Positions 49,910 through 58,264 of a stretch of 64,000 nt of DNA are shown piece by piece. A model generated the notes under the pieces. It saw only the letters and a list, made by a program, of their open reading frames with translations, ran no database searches and was not told the DNA's origin. The DNA comes from Pseudomonas sp. R37(2017) (lineage in GTDB: Bacteria > Pseudomonadota > Gammaproteobacteria > Pseudomonadales > Pseudomonadaceae). Each line of letters begins with the position of its first letter. Positions within the stretch are counted from its first letter, which is position 1. Position numbers and translations under genes: made by a program. Location: positions 1-64,000 of the forward strand of contig NZ_NEHO01000012.1 in assembly GCF_002113375.1 (NCBI RefSeq). The letters are read 5' to 3'.

Positions 49910-51175
49910 ATGGATAAATTGATTATTACTGGTGGTGCTCGTCTAGACGGCGAAATCCGCATCTCCGGGGCAAAGAACTCTGCCCTGCCGATCCTGGCGG
50001 CCACGCTGTTGTGCGACGGTCCGGTAACCGTTGCCAACCTGCCGCACCTGCACGACATCACCACCATGATCGAACTGTTCGGTCGCATGGGGATCGAGCC
50101 GGTGATCGACGAGAAACTGGCCGTCGAAATCGATCCGCGCACCATCAAGACCCTGGTCGCTCCGTACGAACTGGTTAAAACCATGCGTGCATCGATCCTG
50201 GTACTGGGCCCGATGGTCGCCCGTTTCGGCGAAGCCGAAGTCGCGCTGCCTGGCGGTTGCGCCATCGGCTCGCGTCCGGTTGACCTGCACATCCGCGGCC
50301 TGGAAGCCATGGGCGCGATCATCGACGTCGAAGGCGGCTACATCAAGGCCAAGGCCCCTGAAGGCGGCCTGCGCGGTGCGCACTTCTTCTTCGATACCGT
50401 CAGCGTGACCGGTACCGAAAACATCATGATGGCCGCGGCATTGGCCAAGGGCCGCAGCGTCCTGGCCAACGCCGCCCGTGAACCAGAAGTGGTCGACCTG
50501 GCGAACTTCCTGAACGCCATGGGCGCCAAGGTTTCCGGCGCTGGTACCGATACCATCACCATCGATGGCGTCGAGCGTCTGCACACCACCACTTATAAAG
50601 TGATGCCCGATCGTATCGAAACCGGCACCTACCTGGTGGCGGCGGCGGTGACCGGTGGCCGTGTGAAGGTCAAGGATACCGATCCGACCATCCTCGAAGC
50701 CGTTCTGGAAAAGCTCCGTGAGTCCGGTGCCGAAATCACCACTGGCGAAGACTGGATCGAGCTCGACATGCATGGCAAGCGGCCGAAAGCCGTTAACGTG
50801 CGGACCGCTCCATACCCGGCGTTCCCGACCGACATGCAAGCGCAGTTCATTTCCCTCAATGCCATCGCCGAAGGCACTGGCGCTGTGATCGAGACGATCT
50901 TCGAAAACCGTTTCATGCACGTCTACGAGCTGCACCGCATGGGCGCCAGGATCCAGGTCGAAGGCAACACGGCTATCGTCACCGGTACCGAGAAGCTCAA
51001 GGGCGCGCCAGTGATGGCAACCGACCTGCGTGCCTCGGCCAGCCTGGTAATCTCGGCCCTGGTTGCCGAGGGCGATACCCTGATCGACCGCATCTACCAC
51101 ATCGACCGTGGCTACGAGTGCATCGAAGAAAAACTGCAGATGCTGGGCGCCAGGATCCGTCGCGTTCCGGGCTAG
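49910..51175 (+). CDS. murA: UDP-N-acetylglucosamine 1-carboxyvinyltransferase
   Basis: MurA performs the first committed step of peptidoglycan synthesis, adding enolpyruvate from PEP to UDP-GlcNAc. The 421-residue product has the active-site loop ALPGGCAIGSRPVDLH with Cys117, the fosfomycin target, and so should be fosfomycin-sensitive. Lys22 in GAKNSALPIL and the C-terminal DLRASASLVISALVAEG are intact. It follows ibaG closely and is separated from hisG by two hairpins. Confidence 0.97.
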   Translation: MDKLIITGGARLDGEIRISGAKNSALPILAATLLCDGPVTVANLPHLHDITTMIELFGRMGIEPVIDEKLAVEIDPRTIKTLVAPYELVKTMRASILVLGPMVARFGEAEVALPGGCAIGSRPVDLHIRGLEAMGAIIDVEGGYIKAKAPEGGLRGAHFFFDTVSVTGTENIMMAAALAKGRSVLANAAREPEVVDLANFLNAMGAKVSGAGTDTITIDGVERLHTTTYKVMPDRIETGTYLVAAAVTGGRVKVKDTDPTILEAVLEKLRESGAEITTGEDWIELDMHGKRPKAVNVRTAPYPAFPTDMQAQFISLNAIAEGTGAVIETIFENRFMHVYELHRMGARIQVEGNTAIVTGTEKLKGAPVMATDLRASASLVISALVAEGDTLIDRIYHIDRGYECIEEKLQMLGARIRRVPG

Positions 51176-51186
51176 TTCTGCTGAAT

Positions 51187-51239
51187 GGGCACAGGGAAGT
51201 GCCCTTTGAATTGTTGAAGTCGAGCCGGTTTCCGGCTCG
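51187..51239 (+). other. Two consecutive hairpins between murA and hisG
   Basis: gggcac/gtgccc (51187-51204) is followed by TTTG, and cgagccgg/ccggctcg (51221-51239) has a TTT loop. Both are perfect. They occupy the 125-nt gap and may partly terminate murA transcripts or shape the hisG leader. Confidence 0.5.
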
Positions 51240-51300
51240 ATGTGTGTCCGGCGCCATTTGCGACCGGACATGAGTACCTTGATAAGGACTGACGTTTCCC

Positions 51301-51936
51301 ATGTTGACTATCGCACTGTCCAAGGGCCGCATCCTTGACGACACCCTGCCGCTTCTGGCTGAAGCGGGCATCGTGCCGACCGAGAATCCGGACAAGAGCC
51401 GCAAGCTGATCATCCCCACGACCCAGGAAGATGTACGCCTGTTGATCGTGCGTGCCACCGACGTGCCGACCTATGTCGAGCATGGTGCCGCCGATCTGGG
51501 TGTCGCCGGTAAAGACGTGCTGATGGAATTTGGTGGCCAAGGCTTGTACGAGCCACTGGACCTGCAAATTGCCAAGTGCAAGCTGATGACCGCCGGCAAG
51601 GTCGGTGCAGCCGAGCCCAAGGGGCGTCTGCGCATCGCCACCAAGTTCGTCAACGTCGCCAAGCGCTACTACGCCGAGCAGGGCCGTCAGGTCGACATCA
51701 TCAAGCTTTACGGCTCGATGGAGCTGGCGCCACTGATCGGCCTGGCGGACAAGATCATCGACGTGGTCGACACCGGTAACACGCTGCGGGCCAACGGCCT
51801 GGAGCCACAAGATTTCATCGCGGCCATCAGCTCCCGCCTGATCGTCAACAAGGCTTCGATGAAGATGCAGCACGCCCGTATCCAGGCGTTGATCGACACC
51901 CTGCGCAAGGCAGTGGAGTCTCGACACCGCGGCTGA
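51301..51936 (+). CDS. hisG: ATP phosphoribosyltransferase, short form
   Basis: HisG joins ATP and PRPP in the first step of histidine synthesis. The 211-residue length is the short form lacking the C-terminal allosteric domain; such enzymes need the regulatory partner HisZ, which is not in this window. Family segments are LTIALSKGRILDDTLPLL, VEHGAADLGVAGKDVL and the PRPP loop VDTGNTLRANGL. Two structures separate it from hisD. Confidence 0.96.
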   Translation: MLTIALSKGRILDDTLPLLAEAGIVPTENPDKSRKLIIPTTQEDVRLLIVRATDVPTYVEHGAADLGVAGKDVLMEFGGQGLYEPLDLQIAKCKLMTAGKVGAAEPKGRLRIATKFVNVAKRYYAEQGRQVDIIKLYGSMELAPLIGLADKIIDVVDTGNTLRANGLEPQDFIAAISSRLIVNKASMKMQHARIQALIDTLRKAVESRHRG

Positions 51937-51943
51937 TTCACCT

Positions 51944-51962
51944 GCGCGACGCTGAGTCGCGC
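51944..51962 (+). other. Hairpin just after hisG
   Basis: gcgcgac and gtcgcgc form a perfect 7-bp stem with a 5-nt loop, 8 nt after the hisG stop. It precedes the terminator-like structure at 51990 and may be a 3'-end protector or part of an alternative fold. Confidence 0.5.
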
Positions 51963-51989
51963 CCGTCTATCCGCCTCATAGCCAGAATT

Positions 51990-52039
51990 CTCAGGTGCCC
52001 AAGCGGAAACGACTGCTAAGTTAGGGCGCCTGAGTTTTT
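51990..52039 (+). terminator. Terminator-like structure between hisG and hisD
   Basis: ctcaggtgccc (51990-52000) pairs with gggcgcctgag (52024-52034) with one G-T wobble, followed by TTTTT (52035-52039). The 23-nt loop can form a small inner stem (agc/gct). It lies 24 nt before the hisD start, placing a terminator directly ahead of an otherwise collinear his gene. Confidence 0.75.
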
Positions 52040-52062
52040 GCCATTCCTATGAGGCTCTCGCT

Positions 52063-53400
52063 ATGACCGCACCGACTGCAATTCGCCGACTCAACGCTGC
52101 TGACCCGGATTTCGCGCATCATCTGGATCATCTGCTGAGCTGGGAAAGTGTGTCTGACGACTCGGTCAATCAGCGAGTGCTGGACATCATCAAGGCCGTG
52201 CGCGAGCGTGGTGACGCGGCGCTGGTGGATTTCACCCGCCAGTTCGACGGCCTGGACGTGAAGTCCATGGCCGACCTGATCCTGCCGCGCGAGCGTCTGG
52301 AACTGGCGCTTACTCGTATCTCCGTGCCTCAGCGCGAAGCACTGGAAGTGGCGGCAGCCCGCGTGCGCAGCTACCACGAGAAGCAGAAGCAGGACTCCTG
52401 GAGCTACACCGAAGCCGACGGCACCGTACTGGGCCAGAAGGTCACGCCGCTGGACCGTGCCGGTCTGTACGTGCCGGGCGGCAAGGCGTCGTACCCGTCG
52501 TCGGTACTGATGAACGCGATTCCGGCCAAGGTCGCGGGTGTCGCCGAAGTGGTCATGGTCGTTCCGACCCCGCGTGGTGAAGTCAACGAGCTTGTGCTGG
52601 CTGCGGCCTGCATCGCCGGTGTCGACCGTGTGTTCACCATCGGTGGCGCCCAGGCCGTCGCGGCTTTGGCTTATGGCACCGAAAGCGTGCCGCAGGTCGA
52701 TAAAGTGGTCGGCCCAGGCAACATCTATGTAGCGACCGCCAAGCGCCACGTGTTTGGCCAGGTCGGTATCGACATGATCGCCGGCCCTTCGGAAATCCTC
52801 GTGGTATGCGACGGCCAGACCGATCCGGACTGGATCGCCATGGACCTGTTCTCCCAGGCCGAACACGATGAAGACGCCCAGGCCATTCTGGTCAGCCCGG
52901 ATGCCGGGTTCCTCGACAAGGTCGCTGCCAGCATCGCCAGGCTGATGCCGACCATGGAACGTTCCGCGATCATCGAAACCTCGATCAATGGCCGAGGTGC
53001 CTTGATCAAGGTGCGCGACATGGAACAGGCCATCGAAGTGGCCAACCGCATCGCGCCGGAGCACCTGGAGTTGTCGGTTGCCGATCCGCAAGCCTGGCTG
53101 CCGCAGATCCGCCACGCTGGCGCAATCTTCATGGGCCGTCACACGTCCGAAGCCCTGGGTGATTACTGCGCAGGCCCGAACCACGTCTTGCCAACCTCCG
53201 GTACTGCGCGTTTCTCCTCGCCGCTGGGTGTGTACGACTTCCAGAAACGCTCGTCGATCATCTTCTGTTCCGAGCAGGGCGCTTCCGAGTTGGGCAAAAC
53301 CGCTTCCGTGCTGGCCCGTGGCGAGTCGCTGACCGCCCACGCGCGCAGCGCCGAATACCGCATCGTCGACGAAGACCTTCCACAAGGGCAGGGGAACTGA
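52063..53400 (+). CDS. hisD: Histidinol dehydrogenase
   Basis: HisD oxidises histidinol to histidine in two NAD-dependent steps. The 445-residue zinc enzyme has LDRAGLYVPGGKASYPSSV, the signature DMIAGPSEILVVCDG and SQAEHDEDAQAIL with the zinc-binding Gln and His. It also has GDYCAGPNHVLPTSGTARF with catalytic residues. It is followed 2 nt later by hisC, so the two are cotranscribed. Confidence 0.97.
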   Translation: MTAPTAIRRLNAADPDFAHHLDHLLSWESVSDDSVNQRVLDIIKAVRERGDAALVDFTRQFDGLDVKSMADLILPRERLELALTRISVPQREALEVAAARVRSYHEKQKQDSWSYTEADGTVLGQKVTPLDRAGLYVPGGKASYPSSVLMNAIPAKVAGVAEVVMVVPTPRGEVNELVLAAACIAGVDRVFTIGGAQAVAALAYGTESVPQVDKVVGPGNIYVATAKRHVFGQVGIDMIAGPSEILVVCDGQTDPDWIAMDLFSQAEHDEDAQAILVSPDAGFLDKVAASIARLMPTMERSAIIETSINGRGALIKVRDMEQAIEVANRIAPEHLELSVADPQAWLPQIRHAGAIFMGRHTSEALGDYCAGPNHVLPTSGTARFSSPLGVYDFQKRSSIIFCSEQGASELGKTASVLARGESLTAHARSAEYRIVDEDLPQGQGN

Positions 53401-53402
53401 GC

Positions 53403-54455
53403 ATGAGTAAATTCTGGAGCCCGTTCGTCAAGAATCTGGTGCCTTACGTCCCTGGCGAGCAGCCGAAGCTGGCCAGGCTGGTAAAGCTCAACACCAATGA
53501 AAACCCGTACGGTCCATCGCCCAAGGCCTTGGCCGCGATGCAGACCGAACTGAACGACAACCTGCGCCTGTACCCGGACCCGAACAGCGATCTGCTGAAG
53601 AATGCGGTCGCCAGGTACTACGGCGTACAAAGCAATCAAGTGTTCCTCGGCAACGGCTCCGATGAAGTGCTGGCGCACATCTTCCACGGTCTGCTGCAGC
53701 ACGATCAGCCGCTGTTGTTCCCGGACATCAGCTACAGCTTCTATCCGGTTTACTGCGGGTTGTACGGCATCAAGTTCGACGCGGTGCCGCTGGACGAGCA
53801 ATTCCGGATCAACCCGGCGGACTATGCCAGGCCAAACGGCGGGATCATTTTCCCCAACCCGAACGCCCCGACGGGCTGCCTGCTGGCGCTGGAAGCGGTG
53901 GAGCAGATTCTCAGGGCCAGCCCGGACTCCGTGGTGGTGGTCGACGAGGCTTACATCGATTTCGGCGGTGAAACCGCGATTGCGCTGGTGGATCGTTATC
54001 CAAACCTGCTTGTGACGCAGACCCTGTCCAAATCCCGTTCCCTGGCGGGGCTGCGGGTGGGGCTGGCAGTCGGGCATCCGGACCTGATCGAGGCGCTGGA
54101 GCGGATCAAGAACAGCTTCAACTCTTATCCGCTGGACCGTATGGCGAATGTCGGCGCCGCTGCCGCGTTCGAGGATCGTGAGTATTTCGACAAGACCTGC
54201 CGGTTGGTGATCGAGAACCGCGAGAAGGTCGTTTCGCAGTTGGAAGCGAAGGGCTTCGAGGTTTTGCCGTCAGCCGCGAACTTCATCTTTGCCCGTCACC
54301 CGCAACACGATGCGGCAGGGCTTGCGGCGAAGTTGCGTGAACAAGGCGTGATCGTTCGGCACTTCAAACAGGAGCGGATCGCGCAGTTCCTGCGGATTTC
54401 CATCGGCACGCCAGAGCAGAACCAGGCGCTGATCGACGGCCTCGGCGACCTGTAA
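53403..54455 (+). CDS. hisC: Histidinol-phosphate aminotransferase
   Basis: HisC is a PLP enzyme that converts imidazole acetol phosphate to histidinol phosphate. The 350-residue fold I product has LNTNENPYGPSPKA near the start and NPNAPTGC. VVVVDEAYIDFGGE contains the PLP-ring Asp, and the Schiff-base lysine is in TQTLSKSRSLAGLRVG. It begins 2 nt after hisD. A REP pair follows. Confidence 0.96.
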   Translation: MSKFWSPFVKNLVPYVPGEQPKLARLVKLNTNENPYGPSPKALAAMQTELNDNLRLYPDPNSDLLKNAVARYYGVQSNQVFLGNGSDEVLAHIFHGLLQHDQPLLFPDISYSFYPVYCGLYGIKFDAVPLDEQFRINPADYARPNGGIIFPNPNAPTGCLLALEAVEQILRASPDSVVVVDEAYIDFGGETAIALVDRYPNLLVTQTLSKSRSLAGLRVGLAVGHPDLIEALERIKNSFNSYPLDRMANVGAAAAFEDREYFDKTCRLVIENREKVVSQLEAKGFEVLPSAANFIFARHPQHDAAGLAAKLREQGVIVRHFKQERIAQFLRISIGTPEQNQALIDGLGDL

Positions 54456-54468
54456 GCCACCATTGCCC

Positions 54469-54562
54469 CCTGTAGGAGCGAGCAAGCTCGCGATGAGGCC
54501 ATAACATTCAACATCGTCGTTGACTGTAAGGCCGCCATCGCGAGCTTGCTCGCTCCTACAGG
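54469..54562. repeat. REP pair, GTAGGAGCGAGC type
   Basis: Inverted copies of cctgtaggagcgagcaagct and its complement enclose about 50 nt between the converging hisC and algW genes. It is the first REP pair seen to the right of 22.3 kb. Confidence 0.9.
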
Positions 54563-54578
54563 TTTCCGGGTTAGCTGT

Positions 54579-55739
54579 TTACTCTTCTTCTTTCTCCTGG
54601 GTCGGTGCCGGCGGCGGACGCAAGCCGACTTCCGCGGTCAGCTTGAGTTCCTTGCCGTTGCGCATGACCTCGATCACGACCTTGTCTGTCGGTTTGATCC
54701 GCGCCACCTGATTCATCGAGCGTCGGCCATCTCCCGCCGGTTCGCCATCGATGGCAAGAATCACATCACCCAGTTGCAGGCCGGCTTTCTGTGCCGGACC
54801 ATCGCGGAAAATCCCCGCCACGACAATGCCAGGGCGCCCGGACAAACCGAACGATTCGGCCAACTCCTGAGTCATCGGTTGCACTTCGATACCCAGCCAG
54901 CCACGAATCACCTGGCCGTGCTCGATGATCGACTTCATCACTTCCATCGCCAGCTTCACCGGAATCGCGAAACCGATACCCTGGGAACCGCCGGACTTGG
55001 AGAAGATCGCCGTGTTGATGCCGGTCAGGTTGCCAATGGCATCCACCAGCGCACCGCCGGAGTTGCCGGGGTTGATTGCGGCGTCGGTCTGGATGAAGTC
55101 TTCGTAGTTGTTCAGGCCCAGTTGATTGCGTCCGGTGGCGCTGATGATGCCCATGGTCACGGTCTGGCCGACGCCAAACGGGTTGCCGATGGCCAGCGCG
55201 ACATCGCCGATACGGATGTTGTCGGAGCGCCCCACGGTGATCGACGGCAGGTTTTTCAGGTCGATTTTCAGAACCGCGAGGTCAGTCTCCGGGTCGCTGC
55301 CAATCACCCGTGCCAGGGTTTCCCGGCCGTCCTTGAGCGCCACCACGATCTGGTCGGCGCCGCTGGTCACATGGTTGTTGGTCAGGATGTAGCCTTCCGG
55401 GCTCATGATCACGCCGGAACCGAGGCTCGATTCCATGCGCTTCTGCTTGGGCGAGTTATCGCCGAAGAAACGCCGGAACTGTGGATCTTCGAACAACGGA
55501 TGATTGGGTTTGTTGATGACTTTGGTGGTGTACAGGTTCACCACCGACGGCGCGGCGGTGGTCACTGCGTCGGCATAGGACACCGGACCCTGCTGCATGC
55601 TGGTGGTTTGCGGCGCTTGTTGCAGGTTGACGTCGAGGCTCGGGAGCCCGACCCACTGCGGGTAACGCTGGATTATCAAAAGAGCGACAAGCACGCCGGC
55701 CAACAGCGGCCAGCCGGAAAAACGCAGCGCCTTGAGCAT
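54579..55739 (-). CDS. algW: Periplasmic serine protease AlgW (DegS-like)
   Basis: AlgW senses misfolded outer-membrane proteins and makes the first cut in anti-sigma factor MucA, releasing AlgU. The 386-residue product has one N-terminal membrane anchor (about 9-24). A trypsin-like domain shows His123 in LTNNHVTSG, Asp153 in ETDLAVLK and Ser227 in NPGNSGGALVD, the same number as in P. aeruginosa AlgW. One PDZ domain (about 285-365) follows. The C-terminus ends in acidic residues. It is a single gene. Confidence 0.95.
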   Translation of the reverse strand: MLKALRFSGWPLLAGVLVALLIIQRYPQWVGLPSLDVNLQQAPQTTSMQQGPVSYADAVTTAAPSVVNLYTTKVINKPNHPLFEDPQFRRFFGDNSPKQKRMESSLGSGVIMSPEGYILTNNHVTSGADQIVVALKDGRETLARVIGSDPETDLAVLKIDLKNLPSITVGRSDNIRIGDVALAIGNPFGVGQTVTMGIISATGRNQLGLNNYEDFIQTDAAINPGNSGGALVDAIGNLTGINTAIFSKSGGSQGIGFAIPVKLAMEVMKSIIEHGQVIRGWLGIEVQPMTQELAESFGLSGRPGIVVAGIFRDGPAQKAGLQLGDVILAIDGEPAGDGRRSMNQVARIKPTDKVVIEVMRNGKELKLTAEVGLRPPPAPTQEKEEE

Positions 55740-55842
55740 TAAGCAGTTCCTGAGAGAGTTGCAGGCGGTATGAGACCGCTCATAATGATGCGCATTATAC
55801 GAGGCCGCACGCGCCTCTGAACGGGATATTTAGGAGTCTTTT
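55740..55842. promoter_or_regulatory. Divergent algW and nif3-like promoter region
   Basis: About 100 nt between divergent genes, with an A/T-rich patch (cataatgatgcgcattata, near 55780-55798) that could hold -10 elements for both directions. TAGGAG precedes the nif3-like ATG. No operator was recognised. Confidence 0.4.
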
Positions 55843-56601
55843 ATGGCCGTCGCCCTGAGCACCCTCGTCGAAGAAGCCGACCGTTACCTCAACAGCGCCA
55901 AAATCGCCGATTACTGCCCGAATGGCCTGCAGGTCGAAGGCCGTCCGCAAGTGATGCGCATTGTCAGTGGCGTCACCGCCAGCCAGGCTTTGCTCGACGC
56001 CGCCGTGGAGGCCAATGCCGACCTGGTGCTGGTGCATCATGGTTACTTCTGGAAGGGCGAGAACCCTTGTATCACCGGCATGAAACAGCGCCGCTTGAAG
56101 ACCTTGCTCAAGCACGATATCAGCCTGTTGTCCTATCACCTGCCGCTGGATCTGCACCCGGATGTCGGCAATAACGTGCAGCTCGCACGGCAGCTCGACA
56201 TCACCGTCGAAGGCCCGCTGGACCCGGACAACCTGAAAATTGTCGGCCTGGTCGGCTCGCTGAATGAGCCGATGATGCCCCGGGATTTCGCCCGTCGCGT
56301 CCAGGAAGTCATGGGCCGTGAGCCGCTGCTGATCGAAGGCAGCGCCATGATCCGTCGCGTCGGCTGGTGCACAGGCGGTGGCCAGGGTTACATCGATCAG
56401 GCCATTCTGGCCGGCGTCGATCTGTACCTCAGCGGCGAGGCTTCCGAGCAGACTTTCCACAGTGCCCGGGAAAACGACATCAGTTTCATCGCCGCCGGTC
56501 ACCATGCCACCGAGCGTTACGGCGTTCAGGCGCTGGGAGATTACCTGGCGCGACGCTTTGCGCTGGAGCACATCTTCATCGATTGCCCGAACCCGATCTG
56601 A
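55843..56601 (+). CDS. Nif3-like dinuclear metal-centre protein (YbgI family)
   Basis: This 252-residue protein of the DUF34/NIF3 family forms hexameric rings with a two-metal site. The family has been proposed to act as GTP cyclohydrolase-like or metal-insertase proteins, but its role is unsettled. Metal ligands appear in LVLVHHGYFWKGE, LSYHLPLDLHPDVGNN and the C-terminal SFIAAGHHATERYGVQAL. It lies between algW and cysD in conserved order. Confidence 0.9.
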   Translation: MAVALSTLVEEADRYLNSAKIADYCPNGLQVEGRPQVMRIVSGVTASQALLDAAVEANADLVLVHHGYFWKGENPCITGMKQRRLKTLLKHDISLLSYHLPLDLHPDVGNNVQLARQLDITVEGPLDPDNLKIVGLVGSLNEPMMPRDFARRVQEVMGREPLLIEGSAMIRRVGWCTGGGQGYIDQAILAGVDLYLSGEASEQTFHSARENDISFIAAGHHATERYGVQALGDYLARRFALEHIFIDCPNPI

Positions 56602-56608
56602 CACTCAC

Positions 56609-56713
56609 CCTGTAGGAGCGAGCACGCTCGCGATGAACGCAAGAACACCGCGGGGCATCAGGTACCCGGCGTTATCGTTGACGACCATCGCGAGCGTGCT
56701 CGCTCCTACAGGG
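56609..56713. repeat. REP pair, GTAGGAGCGAGC type
   Basis: Inverted copies of cctgtaggagcgagcacgct and its complement enclose about 60 nt, starting 8 nt after the Nif3-like stop. It separates that gene from the cysD promoter. Confidence 0.9.
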
Positions 56714-56784
56714 GCGCCCAAACGCAGGGGCATATTCATATGCTCTTTCGGTCTAGTTGGCGTCCTGATTAGAAGAGGTCGCTG

Positions 56785-56821
56785 TGCTAGGATCCCCGCT
56801 CGAACACGGCCCGCTGGCCGT
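56785..56821 (+). promoter_or_regulatory. cysD extended -10 and leader hairpin
   Basis: TGCTAGGAT (56785-56793) resembles an extended -10 element. A perfect stem acggcc/ggccgt with a CGCT loop lies at 56806-56821, some 26 nt before the cysD start. No convincing -35 was found. This may be the CysB-activated promoter and its 5' leader. Confidence 0.4.
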
Positions 56822-56847
56822 TCATAAGAAAGCTTTCGTGAGTAGCC

Positions 56848-57765
56848 ATGGTCGACAAACTGACGCATCTGAAACAGCTGGAGGCGGAAAGCATCCACAT
56901 CATCCGCGAGGTGGCCGCCGAGTTCGACAACCCGGTGATGCTGTACTCCATCGGTAAAGACTCCGCCGTGATGCTGCATCTGGCACGCAAGGCGTTCTTC
57001 CCGGGCAAGCTGCCGTTTCCGGTGATGCATGTCGACACTCGCTGGAAATTCCAGGAAATGTACGCCTTCCGCGACAAGATGGTTGCGGATCTGGGCTTGG
57101 ACCTGATCACCCACGTCAATCCGGATGGCGTGGCGCAGAACATCAACCCGTTCACCCACGGCAGCGCCAAGCACACCGACATCATGAAAACCGAGGGCCT
57201 GAAGCAGGCACTCGACAAGCATGGTTTCGACGCAGCGTTCGGCGGCGCCCGTCGCGATGAAGAGAAGTCCCGCGCCAAGGAGCGCGTGTACTCGTTCCGC
57301 GACAGCAAGCACCGCTGGGATCCGAAAAACCAGCGTCCCGAGCTGTGGAACGTCTACAACGGCAAGGTCAACAAGGGTGAGTCGATCCGCGTCTTCCCTC
57401 TGTCGAACTGGACCGAGCTGGACATCTGGCAGTACATCTACCTGGAAGGCATCCCGATCGTCCCGCTGTACTTCGCCGCCGAACGTGAAGTCATCGAGAA
57501 GAACGGCACGCTGATCATGATCGACGACGAGCGCATCCTCGAACACCTGAGCGATGAAGAAAAAGCCCGCATCGTCAAAAAGAAAGTGCGTTTCCGTACC
57601 CTTGGTTGCTACCCGTTGACGGGCGCGGTGGAGTCCGAGGCCGAAAGCCTCACGGACATCATTCAGGAAATGCTCCTGACGCGAACTTCCGAGCGCCAGG
57701 GCCGTGTCATCGACCACGATGGCGCAGGCTCGATGGAAGACAAAAAACGGCAAGGGTATTTCTAA
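56848..57765 (+). CDS. cysD: Sulfate adenylyltransferase subunit 2
   Basis: CysD makes adenosine 5'-phosphosulfate from ATP and sulfate, with GTP hydrolysis by CysN pulling the reaction. The 305-residue PP-loop enzyme has YSIGKDSAVMLHLARKAF with the loop at 34-39. FGGARRDEEKSRAKER and the C-terminal RVIDHDGAGSMEDKKRQGYF follow. The TAA stop abuts a repeat, and a foreign-looking gene separates it from cysNC, which usually follows immediately. Confidence 0.97.
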   Translation: MVDKLTHLKQLEAESIHIIREVAAEFDNPVMLYSIGKDSAVMLHLARKAFFPGKLPFPVMHVDTRWKFQEMYAFRDKMVADLGLDLITHVNPDGVAQNINPFTHGSAKHTDIMKTEGLKQALDKHGFDAAFGGARRDEEKSRAKERVYSFRDSKHRWDPKNQRPELWNVYNGKVNKGESIRVFPLSNWTELDIWQYIYLEGIPIVPLYFAAEREVIEKNGTLIMIDDERILEHLSDEEKARIVKKKVRFRTLGCYPLTGAVESEAESLTDIIQEMLLTRTSERQGRVIDHDGAGSMEDKKRQGYF

Positions 57766-57800
57766 GCTTCGAGTTACAAGCGGCAAGCTGCAAGTTAAGG
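57764..57800. repeat. Left repeat of the four-helix-bundle insertion
   Basis: Starting within the cysD stop codon, the sequence reads as a palindromic element rich in AAGCT and GCAAG. Its core caagcggcaagct (57777-57789) is repeated exactly, inverted, at 58225-58237 on the other side of the small gene. A similar element abuts the cysNC stop at 60164. Confidence 0.75.
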
Positions 57801-57869
57801 GCGGTATGCGTAACGTCGTGGTTTGGTGCTTGCAGCCGGTTGTTGCGAGCCGCGATTGAGTGACTCGTA

Positions 57870-58211
57870 ATGGATTTCGAGAAGTTGATTGTTTGGCAGA
57901 GAAGCAAGTGTCTGGCAGTGGGGATCTACCGAGAGTTTGCCCAATGCGTGGATTTTGGTTTCAAGGACCAGATCACCCGCTCAGCACTTTCGGTACCCTC
58001 GAACATCGCTGAGGGAATGGAGCGTCGCAGCGCCAAAGAAAAGGTACGTTTTCTTTGGATCGCGAAGGCTTCTTGCGCAGAGTTACGAACACAAATTCTC
58101 ATCGGCAGCGACATTGCTTACATCGCCCATCCGCTGGCTGAAAACTGGATTACGGAAACCCGCGAGCTTTCAAAGATGCTTTGCGGCTTGATCAAAAAAA
58201 TTTCTGACTAG
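57870..58211 (+). CDS. Four-helix-bundle protein (S23/IVS-type) inserted in the cys operon
   Basis: This 113-residue protein matches the four-helix-bundle family (TIGR02436-type) found in 23S rRNA intervening sequences and related to Avd of diversity-generating retroelements. Family features are FEKLIVWQRSKCLAVGIY at the N-terminus, FKDQITRSALSVPSNIAEGM, RRSAKEKVRFLWIAKASCAE and a final Leu-rich helix. No function in metabolism is known. It has no good ribosome-binding site (GAGTGACTCGTA precedes the ATG). Codon use is AT-richer than in cysD and cysNC, and inverted repeats flank it. These signs suggest acquisition by transfer. Confidence 0.88.
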   Translation: MDFEKLIVWQRSKCLAVGIYREFAQCVDFGFKDQITRSALSVPSNIAEGMERRSAKEKVRFLWIAKASCAELRTQILIGSDIAYIAHPLAENWITETRELSKMLCGLIKKISD

Positions 58212-58260
58212 CTGTACGCCGACAAGCTTGCCGCTTGAAGCTTACAGCTCGGAGCTTGAA
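58212..58260. repeat. Right repeat, supplying the cysNC ribosome-binding site
   Basis: It begins right after the four-helix-bundle stop. It contains agcttgccgcttg (58225-58237), the inverse of the left core, and a second stem ttgaagct/agcttgaa (58235-58260, 7 of 8 paired). The GGAG at 58251-58254, 10 nt before the cysNC ATG, lies in the loop edge and stem of this second hairpin. Confidence 0.75.
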
Positions 58261-58264
58261 TGCA

